NCBI RefSeq assembly: GCF_907164905.1
Contig: NZ_CAJRAF010000002.1
Span: 3,551,001 to 3,615,000 of the forward strand
Direction of reading: 5' to 3'
From: Dyadobacter sp. CECT 9275
GTDB lineage: Bacteria; Bacteroidota; Bacteroidia; Cytophagales; Spirosomataceae
DNA length: 64,000 nucleotides
Below, in pieces: positions 19,473-27,242 of this stretch. Both the position numbers and the translations under genes were made by a program. The stretch's first letter is position 1, and every line of letters starts with the position of its first letter. The notes beneath the pieces are model-generated. The model worked only from the letters and a program-made list of their open reading frames with translations, was not told where the DNA came from and searched no databases.

Positions 19473-20585
19473 ATGTTTCGAATCAGAAATACTTGGATCT
19501 TTCATCTTGCGGGCTGGTTGCTGTTTATGAGCCTCCCGCTGACTGTAATGTCCCGTGAGCCCGACGCCCTGGTAAATTTCAGGATACTGACCTCTCCGTG
19601 GTTCTGGTTATTTGTTGCCGTTTATGCAGTAATTTTTTACGGAAATACCTTTCTGCTGCTTCCCTATTGTTTTCGGAAACGCCGGTACGAAGTGTATTGC
19701 CTGGCTTTTGTTACGCTGTTTGGTCTGATGTTTTACCTGCAACCCTTTGAAAAACTGATATTTGACAAGTTTCATCCGCGCAACGCTATGGAGGAGCAGA
19801 CAGATAGCCACATACCTCCGCCTCCTACCGGGAACGCGGAATTTTCAGGGAGATTTCCGGAACGCCCGATGCCTCATCCGCACGAGTCCCGGCCCGGTGT
19901 GGATTTTGTGAGCCTGGTTCTGTTTCTGATCGTTTGGGTAGCGGCACTTACCATAAAGATATCAGAGCGATGGGCCTTATCCGAAAAGCAGGTGATCTTG
20001 TCTGAAGCGGAGAAAGCACAGGCAGAGCTGTCGTTTTTTAAGGCGCAGATCAACCCTCATTTTCTTTTTAATACCCTCAACAATATCTATTCCATGGCCG
20101 TAAGCAAGGATGAACTTACAGCACCGAGCATCCTGAAGCTATCACAGCTGATGCGGTATATTACCGAAGAGGCCACGGAAAATTTTGTTGCGCTGGAAGA
20201 TGAAATAGCCTCTCTGCAAAATTATATTGACCTTCAAAAACTCCGTTTGAATGCCCGGACAAAAGTTGAATTCATAATGACGGGAAGTATGGCCGGCAAA
20301 AAAATCGCTCCTTTGATCTTTATGACCTTTGTTGAAAATGCATTCAAATACGGGGTCAGCGGAAACCGGGAAACGGTCATCAAAGTACGGATTGAGAACA
20401 AAACCGGGGAGATTTACTTTTTTTGCCAGAATACAGTTTTTAACCGGCAGATGGACCCGGAACGCGCGGGCATCGGCATTGCCAATACCCGCAAACGGCT
20501 GGACTATCATTATCCGGGGAAATATTCACTGCTCCTAGACGAAAACGACAATTTGTTCACCGTTCAACTACACCTGATTATATGA
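19473..20585 (+). CDS. LytS/YehU-family sensor histidine kinase
   Basis: A 370-aa membrane histidine kinase. The first ~95 residues contain three hydrophobic helices, then a Pro/His-rich loop and one more helix (FVSLVLFLIVWVAALTI). The His_kinase domain has the phosphoacceptor His196 in FKAQINPHFLFNTLNNIYS, and the ATPase N-box is in FMTFVENAFKYG. The C-terminal G-box is GIGIANTRKRLDYHYPGKY. The stop overlaps the start of the LytTR regulator by 4 bp (ATGA), showing that they form one two-component pair. The stimulus is unknown; these membrane domains contain no recognisable ligand-binding fold. Confidence 0.94.
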   Translation: MFRIRNTWIFHLAGWLLFMSLPLTVMSREPDALVNFRILTSPWFWLFVAVYAVIFYGNTFLLLPYCFRKRRYEVYCLAFVTLFGLMFYLQPFEKLIFDKFHPRNAMEEQTDSHIPPPPTGNAEFSGRFPERPMPHPHESRPGVDFVSLVLFLIVWVAALTIKISERWALSEKQVILSEAEKAQAELSFFKAQINPHFLFNTLNNIYSMAVSKDELTAPSILKLSQLMRYITEEATENFVALEDEIASLQNYIDLQKLRLNARTKVEFIMTGSMAGKKIAPLIFMTFVENAFKYGVSGNRETVIKVRIENKTGEIYFFCQNTVFNRQMDPERAGIGIANTRKRLDYHYPGKYSLLLDENDNLFTVQLHLII

Positions 20586-21274
20586 ATTGTGTCGCCATAG
20601 ATGATGAGCCACTCGCGCTGGATGTGATCCGGAAATATGTTTCGGAAGTGGAGGGTGTAACGCTCACTGCTACTTTCGACGATGCCATCAGCGGAGCCAC
20701 ATACCTGAAAACAGAGAAAACAGACCTCCTCTTTGTCGATATCAATATGCCGGATATTTCCGGGCTGCAACTTGTGGCAGCCCTTGAAAATAAGCCCATG
20801 GTCATTTTTACAACGGCACATAAAAAATACGCTTTTGACGGCTTTGAGCTGGAAGCTGTGGATTATTTATTGAAACCCATTGCTTTTGAACGATTTAAAA
20901 AGGCAGTTCAAAAGGCAGAAGCCCTTTATGATCTCAGAAATGAACCGGTTAAAACTGCGGAACCTATCATAGTCCGGTCGGAGTATAAAATGGTCAAGAT
21001 TAATCCTGAGGATATTGAGTACATAGAAGGCATGGAAGATTATATTAAAATCCATCTTCGGAATACCCATCAGCCCATACTCACCCTGATGTCCCTCAAA
21101 GGTTTTCTGGAAAAATTACCAGATGGAGATTTCAGCCGGATACACCGGAGTTACATCGTTCCTAACGCGGGGGTCAGGTCTATATCCAATAAGAAAGTTT
21201 TCCTCCAAAACGGGAAAGAGCTGACTATCAGCGACAGCTACCTCGACTTTATCGAAAAGTGGAAAGCTAAATAG
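20582..21274 (+). CDS. LytTR-family DNA-binding response regulator
   Basis: A 230-aa response regulator paired with the kinase just upstream (4-bp overlap). The receiver domain has the acidic pair Asp7-Asp8 (AIDDEP), phosphoacceptor Asp53 (LLFVDINMPD), the Thr in VIFTTAHKKY and the Lys in DYLLKPI. The LytTR DNA-binding domain runs from about residue 130 (KINPEDIEYIEGMEDYIKIHL) and includes FSRIHRSYIVP. LytTR proteins bind direct repeats upstream of envelope or virulence genes. The target here is unknown, although the dioxygenase gene begins only 120 bp downstream. Confidence 0.95.
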   Translation: MNCVAIDDEPLALDVIRKYVSEVEGVTLTATFDDAISGATYLKTEKTDLLFVDINMPDISGLQLVAALENKPMVIFTTAHKKYAFDGFELEAVDYLLKPIAFERFKKAVQKAEALYDLRNEPVKTAEPIIVRSEYKMVKINPEDIEYIEGMEDYIKIHLRNTHQPILTLMSLKGFLEKLPDGDFSRIHRSYIVPNAGVRSISNKKVFLQNGKELTISDSYLDFIEKWKAK

Positions 21275-21396
21275 AATTCACCCGCCGTTCACCGACACAA
21301 ACTTCCGGTTCACCGATACATTGGACATGCTCTGCAACAAACCGGCGATTCATTTCGATAGTGTATGTACAAATGCACAATTGAACTGTATATCAC

Positions 21397-22134
21397 ATGG
21401 AACGCAAAGAATTTTTAAAGAGAGGTTTTTCAGCATTGGGCATCGCAGCGATGGTACCAATCATCGGTTGCTCCAAGGATACTGTGGAGCCGGTAGATAC
21501 CACAGACACTACCTCCGGCACAACCGGAACAACAACGGGCACAACGACTGGAACCTGCACATCTACGGTTTCGGAAACCGAGGGACCCTTCCCGACCAAA
21601 TCCCCCGCAAGTTATGTGCTAAACGACATTACGTCGGACCGGCAGGGCAATAAACTCGTGGTCAAGATCACCATCCAGAATAAGACCAACAGCTGCGCGG
21701 CATTGGCCGGTGCGCTCGTCGATATCTGGCATTGTGATGCCGCAGGAAACTATTCCGAGTATGGCGGAACCGGCATGCAGGCAACCAACTATACAAACGT
21801 ACACTTCCTGCGCGGGCGGCAGACAACCGATGCAAACGGGCTGGTCACTTTCACAACGATCTATCCGGGCTGGTACTCGGGCCGCGCGCCGCACATACAC
21901 GTTCACATTTACAATTCGGCCGGAAAATCTTTGCTGGTTACGCAGATCGCCTTTCCGGAGGCTACCAGTGCGCTGGTGTACGCACAGGGGGTGTATGCAT
22001 CGCATGGACAAGCAGATACCAAAAATGCAAACGACAATGTTTTTGGCGATGGTGTAAGTACCGAACTTGCCTCCGTAACAGGAACGGTATCTACATCATT
22101 CGAACTGACGCATACAATTGTGGTGACTGCGTAG
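21397..22134 (+). CDS. Intradiol ring-cleavage dioxygenase-like lipoprotein
   Basis: A 245-aa protein of the catechol 1,2-/protocatechuate 3,4-dioxygenase fold. Iron ligands are recognisable: Tyr119 (DIWHCDAAGNYSEY), Tyr160 (YPGWY) and His166/His168 (RAPHIHVHI). The N-terminus has basic residues before a hydrophobic segment and a lipobox (VPIIGC, Cys25), so it is exported and membrane-anchored. A Thr/Gly-rich linker (~35-54) follows. Exported intradiol dioxygenase-like proteins are frequent in Bacteroidota, and their substrates are mostly unknown; a role in aromatic catabolism is not supported by the neighbours. The ATG at 21397 precedes MERKEFLKRGFSALG. Confidence 0.9.
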   Translation: MERKEFLKRGFSALGIAAMVPIIGCSKDTVEPVDTTDTTSGTTGTTTGTTTGTCTSTVSETEGPFPTKSPASYVLNDITSDRQGNKLVVKITIQNKTNSCAALAGALVDIWHCDAAGNYSEYGGTGMQATNYTNVHFLRGRQTTDANGLVTFTTIYPGWYSGRAPHIHVHIYNSAGKSLLVTQIAFPEATSALVYAQGVYASHGQADTKNANDNVFGDGVSTELASVTGTVSTSFELTHTIVVTA

Positions 22135-22141
22135 AGGGGTG

Positions 22142-22310
22142 ATGGCTGTTAGCTATCAGCTATTGGCTTTTAGTAACAAATAACCATCTATTCAGAACCA
22201 GTTCGGAGGGTTATTTGCCAACGATTCTAGGATACAAGTGACAAAATAACTGTTCCATTCAGACACGACCATATCAACCAACGGCTTATGGCTAACACCC
22301 ATAAGCCAAC
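22142..22310. repeat. GCT-rich intergenic repeat and perfect hairpin
   Basis: The gap after the dioxygenase gene begins with gctgttagctatcagctatt-type sequence (from about 22148). It ends with a perfect 9-bp inverted repeat (ggcttatgg at 22283-22291 and ccataagcc at 22299-22307). Related wording (ttagcttttagctgtcaccc) is seen at 28446-28466. This looks like a dispersed non-coding repeat, though only these copies are visible here. The hairpin has no T-run, so it is not a typical terminator. Confidence 0.4.
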
Positions 22311-22317
22311 AGCAAAA

Positions 22318-22842
22318 ATGCCACGCATCATCCGCCTTTGTTACCGTAAGATCATTGACATTGATTCCAGAAAACCCTGGGACCAGGCGGTGTTCAATGA
22401 TACACATCTTGAGTTTTATATGCAGGCCCAGCGGTTGGATCAGGAGGGCAGGTTTAAAACATTTCGGGAACTGATTGACAATGTGCCCGATTCTCAACAC
22501 CTGCATTACCTGACCAGCACGGAAGCAATCGGGTATATCAGGCAATTGAACGACATAGTGCCGGATATTGCCAATGTCAGCGGCAAACTGTGTTTACCTT
22601 TCCAGAATTTCAGGTTTGAGATTCTGGATTCGCATACGGAGCAAAAGGAACGCCATAAAATTTCCATCTGGTTTTACAGTGATCCGGTCACCTGGATCGA
22701 CACCATCGGCGACAAGCTGCTGATCGCATACGGTGACCGGACGCAGGCCCTGGACTCCGGTCAGGAAGTGGAAACAGACCTGATTCCGCTCGTTCCCTAC
22801 CTGACCATTTCTCATTACACACAAAATAACGGCCAAAGCTGA
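22318..22842 (+). CDS. Hypothetical protein, function unknown
   Basis: A 174-aa protein from the ATG at 22318 (MPRIIRLCYRKIIDID). A further in-frame ATG at 22288 lies inside a hairpin, so the later start is preferred. No signal peptide or membrane helix is visible. The sequence is mixed alpha/beta with aromatic strands (HKISIWFYSDPVTWIDTIG). I do not recognise the family. It ends 7 bp before the pirin-like gene, so the two are probably cotranscribed and perhaps functionally linked. Confidence 0.6.
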   Translation: MPRIIRLCYRKIIDIDSRKPWDQAVFNDTHLEFYMQAQRLDQEGRFKTFRELIDNVPDSQHLHYLTSTEAIGYIRQLNDIVPDIANVSGKLCLPFQNFRFEILDSHTEQKERHKISIWFYSDPVTWIDTIGDKLLIAYGDRTQALDSGQEVETDLIPLVPYLTISHYTQNNGQS

Positions 22843-22849
22843 TTCACTT

Positions 22850-23554
22850 ATGCTGACACAAACCGAAGCTCAGATTTACCTTGCAGATCTGCGTGGCGTC
22901 ACGCGATGGGACGGGGTTCGCAGCCTGCATACGTTCAATTTTAACGGCTATCAATCCGAGGGCAGAGATCCCTTCGGGCAACTGCTCGCTTTTAATGAAG
23001 AGACTATCGAAGCCGGAAAATGCCTGGGTATATCCACAGAAAAACCAGTCGACATCCTTCTGATTCCAACGGTGGGCGGCCTGGAACTGACAGACAGCGC
23101 TGGGGAGTCGGTATTTGTCGGCGCGGGAGAGACTTTCAGCTTCCTGGCGTTTCCGGAGAGCAATCTGACGGTACATAACCCATACCCATCAGAAACCATT
23201 CAGTACCTGCAGATCCGTCTCAGGCCACAGTTTTCTGAAAACGATCTGAACGAACCTCCGTTGAAGTCATTTTCCTTAGCCCAGGAAAACGTGCTGGTTC
23301 CGGTATATGACCACTCAGCCGGGAATGCATCCGGTTACATAGGACGATATGGTGGAAGACAGGAAGATGTATTTATGCTAAAGAATTCGGAAACAGGTCT
23401 GTTCTGTTATATTATCCAGGGTGCGTTTGAAGTGCAAAACCGGCTATTGGAGAAAGGCGATGCATTATCGCTGAAAAATACTGAGGAAGTGGGGTTTGAG
23501 GCGCTGAGTAATGAGGCGATTATTCTCTTGATCGAGGTTGGTCAAGGTTCATAA
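22850..23554 (+). CDS. Pirin-like bicupin protein
   Basis: A 234-aa protein with two tandem cupin-like halves, the size of pirin/YhaK proteins. The N-terminus (YLADLRGVTRWDGVRSLHTFNFNGYQ) corresponds to the pirin 'R-x-H-x-F-x-F' opening, followed by DPFGQLLAFNEETIEAG. In canonical pirins a His-x-His follows in the next strand to bind Fe. Here that segment reads GISTEKPVDILLIPT with no histidines, so the metal site looks lost and quercetinase activity is doubtful. A regulatory or structural role is possible. It is the last core gene before the accessory island. Confidence 0.72.
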   Translation: MLTQTEAQIYLADLRGVTRWDGVRSLHTFNFNGYQSEGRDPFGQLLAFNEETIEAGKCLGISTEKPVDILLIPTVGGLELTDSAGESVFVGAGETFSFLAFPESNLTVHNPYPSETIQYLQIRLRPQFSENDLNEPPLKSFSLAQENVLVPVYDHSAGNASGYIGRYGGRQEDVFMLKNSETGLFCYIIQGAFEVQNRLLEKGDALSLKNTEEVGFEALSNEAIILLIEVGQGS

Positions 23555-23603
23555 AGGACGAAGGTAAGTTCAGGGATTTTGTCAAAATGCCTGTCGTATA
23601 CCC

Positions 23604-23738
23604 TGACAGGTACCAATGGTCAACGTTACGCACCCTGTCGGGCTTAAATCCCAGCTCCAGCAAATAGTCGACGATGTCCAACTCTTTAATCTGGGCTAAT
23701 GTCACAAACCCATCATTCCCCCACGCTCTTTCTCTCAT
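23604..23738 (-). pseudogene. Truncated N-terminal fragment of a CHC2-type primase (mobile-element remnant)
   Basis: A minus-strand frame of 72 codons opens at 23738. Its first 45 residues include AQIKELDIVDYLLELGFKPD followed by RVRNVDHWYLS. This resembles the start of the CHC2/Toprim primase-like proteins found on conjugative and mobilisable elements of Bacteroidota, whose consensus continues with WYLSPLR and a serine/phenylalanine motif. Here similarity ends after WYLS and the frame stops at 23520, inside the end of the pirin gene. The zinc-finger and Toprim parts are absent, so this is a decayed remnant. The family assignment is from memory of the motif. Confidence 0.55.
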
Positions 23739-23879
23739 GTCCCTTTTGTTTGGTTCGTGACAGCGAAATTAGAGCACTTGAAAATCCGCTACCTATCCTG
23801 TGTAATTTCTCCTTAGGATCGTCTGACCACCATTGGCTAGTTTTGAAGTATCAAATTTTCAACCCAAAACGATACGACT

Positions 23880-24155
23880 ATGAACGCGAAAGACCTGGCC
23901 AGTGTGTATGATACTATCATGAGTATCCCCGGCATGAATGAGCAAGTGAAAGTAGATTTGAAGATCAGCCGGAAGAATGCATTGCTACTTCACCAGGCAA
24001 TTCGCCGCGCCGTCAACCAACCTGCCACTGACAGCAATCCTGATCTGATCGACATTGCTACCGCCGAGTCAAAACAGGAGCTTATGAAGATATCTGAAGA
24101 ATTCTTGCAGCGGACCAACCTAATGGAACTGAATGAGAAGATTTTGAGACTCTAG
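23880..24155 (+). CDS. Conserved 91-aa protein, intact copy of an island-flanking duplicated gene
   Basis: A 91-aa soluble, mainly helical protein starting at MNAKDLASVYDTIMSIPGMN, with KVDLKISRKNALLLHQAIRRA in the middle and an acidic C-terminal helix (ELNEKILRL). I do not recognise a function. A second, broken copy lies at 27243-27533 beyond the TIR and SIR2 genes, in the same orientation. The two share about 80% of bases by eye, with the first ~90 bp closest. The TIR-kinase gene begins 133 bp downstream on the same strand, so cotranscription with the defence genes is possible but not shown. Confidence 0.75.
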   Translation: MNAKDLASVYDTIMSIPGMNEQVKVDLKISRKNALLLHQAIRRAVNQPATDSNPDLIDIATAESKQELMKISEEFLQRTNLMELNEKILRL

Positions 24156-24288
24156 AATTGTATGTTACACATTCCTCAAAAAAATATCCTAACAAACACC
24201 GAGATTCTAATCACCCTAGGTAGTCTTTTCATGAAAATCCCAGTCAATTACTTTGTAACTTACCAAAAAGTTACCAACATCGACGTCA

Positions 24289-25626
24289 ATGAAACCACCT
24301 CCTCTAAAGATCTTTGTATCCTATTCAAAGAACGACGATCAAATTCTTTCGTTACTCATTACTTACCTAAATCCCCTGGTCACTAACCAAACTCTCGAAA
24401 TTTGGTATGATCGGCATGTGAACGGAGGTGATGTATGGCACGAAACTATCGAAAAAGAACTTAACGCAGCTCAGATAATAATATTCATATTAAGTCCTGA
24501 CCTTTTGAACTCTGCCTATATAAACCAATATGAAATCACTCCTAGCTTCGCACGCTTCAGAAAAAACGAATGTCGGATAGTCCCAATTGTTGCTAGAGAA
24601 TGTACTATTTCAGGTTCAGTTTTTGACGGTCTTCAGTGTATACCTAGAGGAATGGAGCCGTTAACTTCTTCTCAAAAATCTTTCGATGAACAATTCCGTC
24701 AAGTGACAGTCGAACTAGAAAAGACGATTAAAATTGAACAAAAAAGAAATATCTCTTTATTAGAAGAAGAAGTATTATGGCAAACAGCTAGAAAAAAAAA
24801 TTCAGCAAGAGGGTATAAAGCATATCTTAGAAAATCTCTATTAAAGTATCATATTGACGACGCAATCCGAAATGTTCAGATGACTGAAAAGCGAGATTAC
24901 GCATTTGAACTCGAGCTATTGCGAGAAAAATCTTCAATCCTTCAAAACGACATCAAATTTCTCAAACAAGAGATACATGACAACATTGGCGGATCTCTGG
25001 CCGCACTAAACTGGTATCTTTATGGTATAAATTTCAATGATGCAACTAAAGAGGAGATAAATAATTTGATAAAAAATTTTCATGAAAGTATAAAGGCATT
25101 ATATGTAGAGGTCAGGAATCTCAGCATGGAAAAACCTGTAATTATAAATATGTTAGACTCAGACTTTAACATTCTAGAGTCAATTGATGAGATTAAAAAT
25201 CAGCTTAGATTTTCCCACATTGATTTCACCTTCTTAGTTACTGGCGAGGAGCATGTAAGACGTCAAGATATCAGCAAATTCGTCATCCGTTCTATACAAA
25301 ATCTTGTCATTAATGTCGAACGGCATTCTGGCGCAAAAAAATGCACCGTTACTATCACAGGAAAAAAGAATTTAGTTCAATTACGAGTTGCCGATAATGG
25401 AACATCTGGAGAAATAAATAATAAAAATGGTTTTGGCATAAACAGTCTTATTCAGCGAACTCACGCACTAGGAGGAGAAATCGACATACGTTCACAATTG
25501 GGACAAGGCAGCGAAGTATTTATTACAATACCCTTCAAAAGTAAAGCACTGCAATCGTTATGGGATAATATTACTTCACGAAGTGTAAAAATCCTTTCCA
25601 AAATTTTTAAAGACTACACTTACTAA
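24289..25626 (+). CDS. TIR domain fused to a histidine-kinase core (ThsB-like protein of a Thoeris system)
   Basis: A 445-aa protein. Residues ~5-145 form a TIR domain: KIFVSYSKNDDQ, the BB-loop region WYDRHVNGGDVWHETI, FILSPDLLNSAYINQYE and the predicted catalytic Glu82. Residues ~158-195 contain a Trp-x-x-Ala...Asn-Ser...Tyr-x-x-Tyr-Leu helical repeat (LWQTARKKNSARGYKAYL). Residues ~203-416 form a HisKA_3/HATPase core: H-box His230 (KQEIHDNIGGSLAAL), N-box Asn338/Asn342 (NLVINVERHSGAKK), ADNG (Asp369), and GFGINSLIQRTHALGG. There is no membrane helix and no receiver domain. It lies 17 bp upstream of the ThsA-like gene. By analogy the TIR part would make a cyclic-ADPR-type signal on infection. 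The role of the kinase core is unknown. Confidence 0.9.
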   Translation: MKPPPLKIFVSYSKNDDQILSLLITYLNPLVTNQTLEIWYDRHVNGGDVWHETIEKELNAAQIIIFILSPDLLNSAYINQYEITPSFARFRKNECRIVPIVARECTISGSVFDGLQCIPRGMEPLTSSQKSFDEQFRQVTVELEKTIKIEQKRNISLLEEEVLWQTARKKNSARGYKAYLRKSLLKYHIDDAIRNVQMTEKRDYAFELELLREKSSILQNDIKFLKQEIHDNIGGSLAALNWYLYGINFNDATKEEINNLIKNFHESIKALYVEVRNLSMEKPVIINMLDSDFNILESIDEIKNQLRFSHIDFTFLVTGEEHVRRQDISKFVIRSIQNLVINVERHSGAKKCTVTITGKKNLVQLRVADNGTSGEINNKNGFGINSLIQRTHALGGEIDIRSQLGQGSEVFITIPFKSKALQSLWDNITSRSVKILSKIFKDYTY

Positions 25627-25643
25627 TATCACCACATAAATTC

Positions 25644-27080
25644 ATGAACGCAAGCATAATACGCTTTATAGACACATTCGCAAAAGCAATAAAAGACGAT
25701 CATGCAGCCGTCTTTGCTGGCGCTGGATTGTCGATTCCAGCGGGATTTGTAAACTGGAGAGAACTTCTGAGGGAAATTGCAGAAGAGCTCAACTTAGATA
25801 TCAAACGTGAGCACGACTTGGTAGCTATCGCCCAATATCATTTGAATGAGCGAGGGAACAATAGGAGCCGATTAAACCAACTACTTCTCGAAGAGTTTAC
25901 ACACAATGCCGACATTACCAACAATCACAAGATTCTAGCCTCACTTCCAATTCCATGTTTCTGGACCACAAACTATGATAAACTTATTGAACGAGCACTG
26001 ACCGAAGCAGACAAAATTCCTGATGTCAAAATTACCCAAGATAGTCTATCTACAAACTTAAGAAGAAGAGATGCGGTGGTTTACAAAATGCATGGCGACA
26101 TATCTATGCCCGAGCACGCTGTAATTACTAAAGATGATTACGAGACTTACAATGAAAAAAGAATGCTTTTTTCAACAGCACTTCAAGGAGACCTTGTTTC
26201 CAAAACATTTTTATTTGTTGGTTTCAGCTTTGACGATCCAAATCTAGAATATGTTCTTTCTCGTATACGAGTATTACTTGGAACTAATCAACGAGAGCAC
26301 TTCTGTTTTTTCAAGAAAGTGTCAAGAGATGATTTCGATACCGACATTGACTATTATTACGCTTGCGTCAAACAGGACCTAAAAGTTAAGGACCTGAGAC
26401 GATATTCAATTCATGCCTTACTAGTAGACTCTTACTCCTCAATTACGCAAATCTTGGCTGCCATTCAGACAAAGGTCTACCGATCTAACATCTTCATCTC
26501 GGGAACGGCGAGTAATTTTAGTCCCAGAGATTTTGACGAATCGATGGACTTCACAAGACATTTATCGCAATCATTAGCTACCCACGGATTTAAGATAATA
26601 TCTGGCTTTGGACAAAACGTCGGAAGTGCAGTTATTGATGGTGTACTTCAAACAATTTTCTTGGACAAACGACGTCGTATGGATGACAGTTTGACATTGC
26701 GTCCTTTTCCGCAAATAGATACCAAAAATAAAGAAGTTACATATAAAAAATACAGAGCGGAAATGGTTAAGCAATCAGGTATTGCCATTTTCATTTTTGG
26801 GAATAAAAAACATGGTGACATTACAGTACCTGCAGAAGGAATGCTTGAAGAGTTTGAGGCCGCGCTACTGAATAACGTCATTCCCATTCCAGTAGGCGCC
26901 ACTGGTTGGGTTAGTGAAGATCTTTGGAATCGTGTCACGCAAAATTTTACTGACTTCTACCCTGATAACCCTGAACTGAGAGAAATCGTATTAACCCTGG
27001 GTGAACATGAAGGAGACCTCAAAAAAATGGTTCCAAGAATTCTACGAGCTGTTGAGCTGCTACAAAAACTATTCTTCTAA
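25644..27080 (+). CDS. thsA: ThsA-like SIR2-SLOG NADase effector of a Thoeris anti-phage system
   Basis: A 478-aa cytosolic protein, the length of Bacillus cereus ThsA. The N-terminal SIR2 domain (~1-275) has FAGAGLSIPAGFVNW, Asn110 in WTTNYDKLIE and His150 in KMHGDI, which correspond to the Asn112 and His152 recalled as essential for NAD hydrolysis in ThsA. The C-terminal SLOG domain (~282-478) has IFISGTAS, SGFGQNVGSAVIDG, Arg371, IFIFGNKKHG and the acidic loop EGMLEEFEAALLN followed by IPVGATGW, the site where ThsA binds the cyclic ADPR signal. It is predicted to destroy NAD when triggered by the adjacent TIR protein, stopping phage growth by abortive infection. It is AT-rich compared with the flanking chromosome. 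Confidence 0.93.
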   Translation: MNASIIRFIDTFAKAIKDDHAAVFAGAGLSIPAGFVNWRELLREIAEELNLDIKREHDLVAIAQYHLNERGNNRSRLNQLLLEEFTHNADITNNHKILASLPIPCFWTTNYDKLIERALTEADKIPDVKITQDSLSTNLRRRDAVVYKMHGDISMPEHAVITKDDYETYNEKRMLFSTALQGDLVSKTFLFVGFSFDDPNLEYVLSRIRVLLGTNQREHFCFFKKVSRDDFDTDIDYYYACVKQDLKVKDLRRYSIHALLVDSYSSITQILAAIQTKVYRSNIFISGTASNFSPRDFDESMDFTRHLSQSLATHGFKIISGFGQNVGSAVIDGVLQTIFLDKRRRMDDSLTLRPFPQIDTKNKEVTYKKYRAEMVKQSGIAIFIFGNKKHGDITVPAEGMLEEFEAALLNNVIPIPVGATGWVSEDLWNRVTQNFTDFYPDNPELREIVLTLGEHEGDLKKMVPRILRAVELLQKLFF

Positions 27081-27242
27081 CCGACTCTAGCTAAACTAAT
27101 TCGCGAGCCAATGGCACTCCACAATCCGAGGGTTTTCACAGCTTCTACGCATAGGATCAATTTCCAAGCTCAGAAACATTGTTTCACAAATTGCTTCACT
27201 CTTTAGTTGTTGTCCTGATTCTGTGGATTCTACGTTTTACCT

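Noticed and set aside
21321..21653. 110-codon + strand frame over the dioxygenase start
   Set aside because: It overlaps the dioxygenase gene in another frame, and its His/Arg/Gly-rich text comes from the Thr-rich linker codons.
24902..25537. Ordinary two-component sensor reading of the TIR-kinase gene
   Set aside because: There is no membrane helix, periplasmic sensor or neighbouring response regulator. The adjacent gene is a SIR2-SLOG effector, so a defence context fits better.
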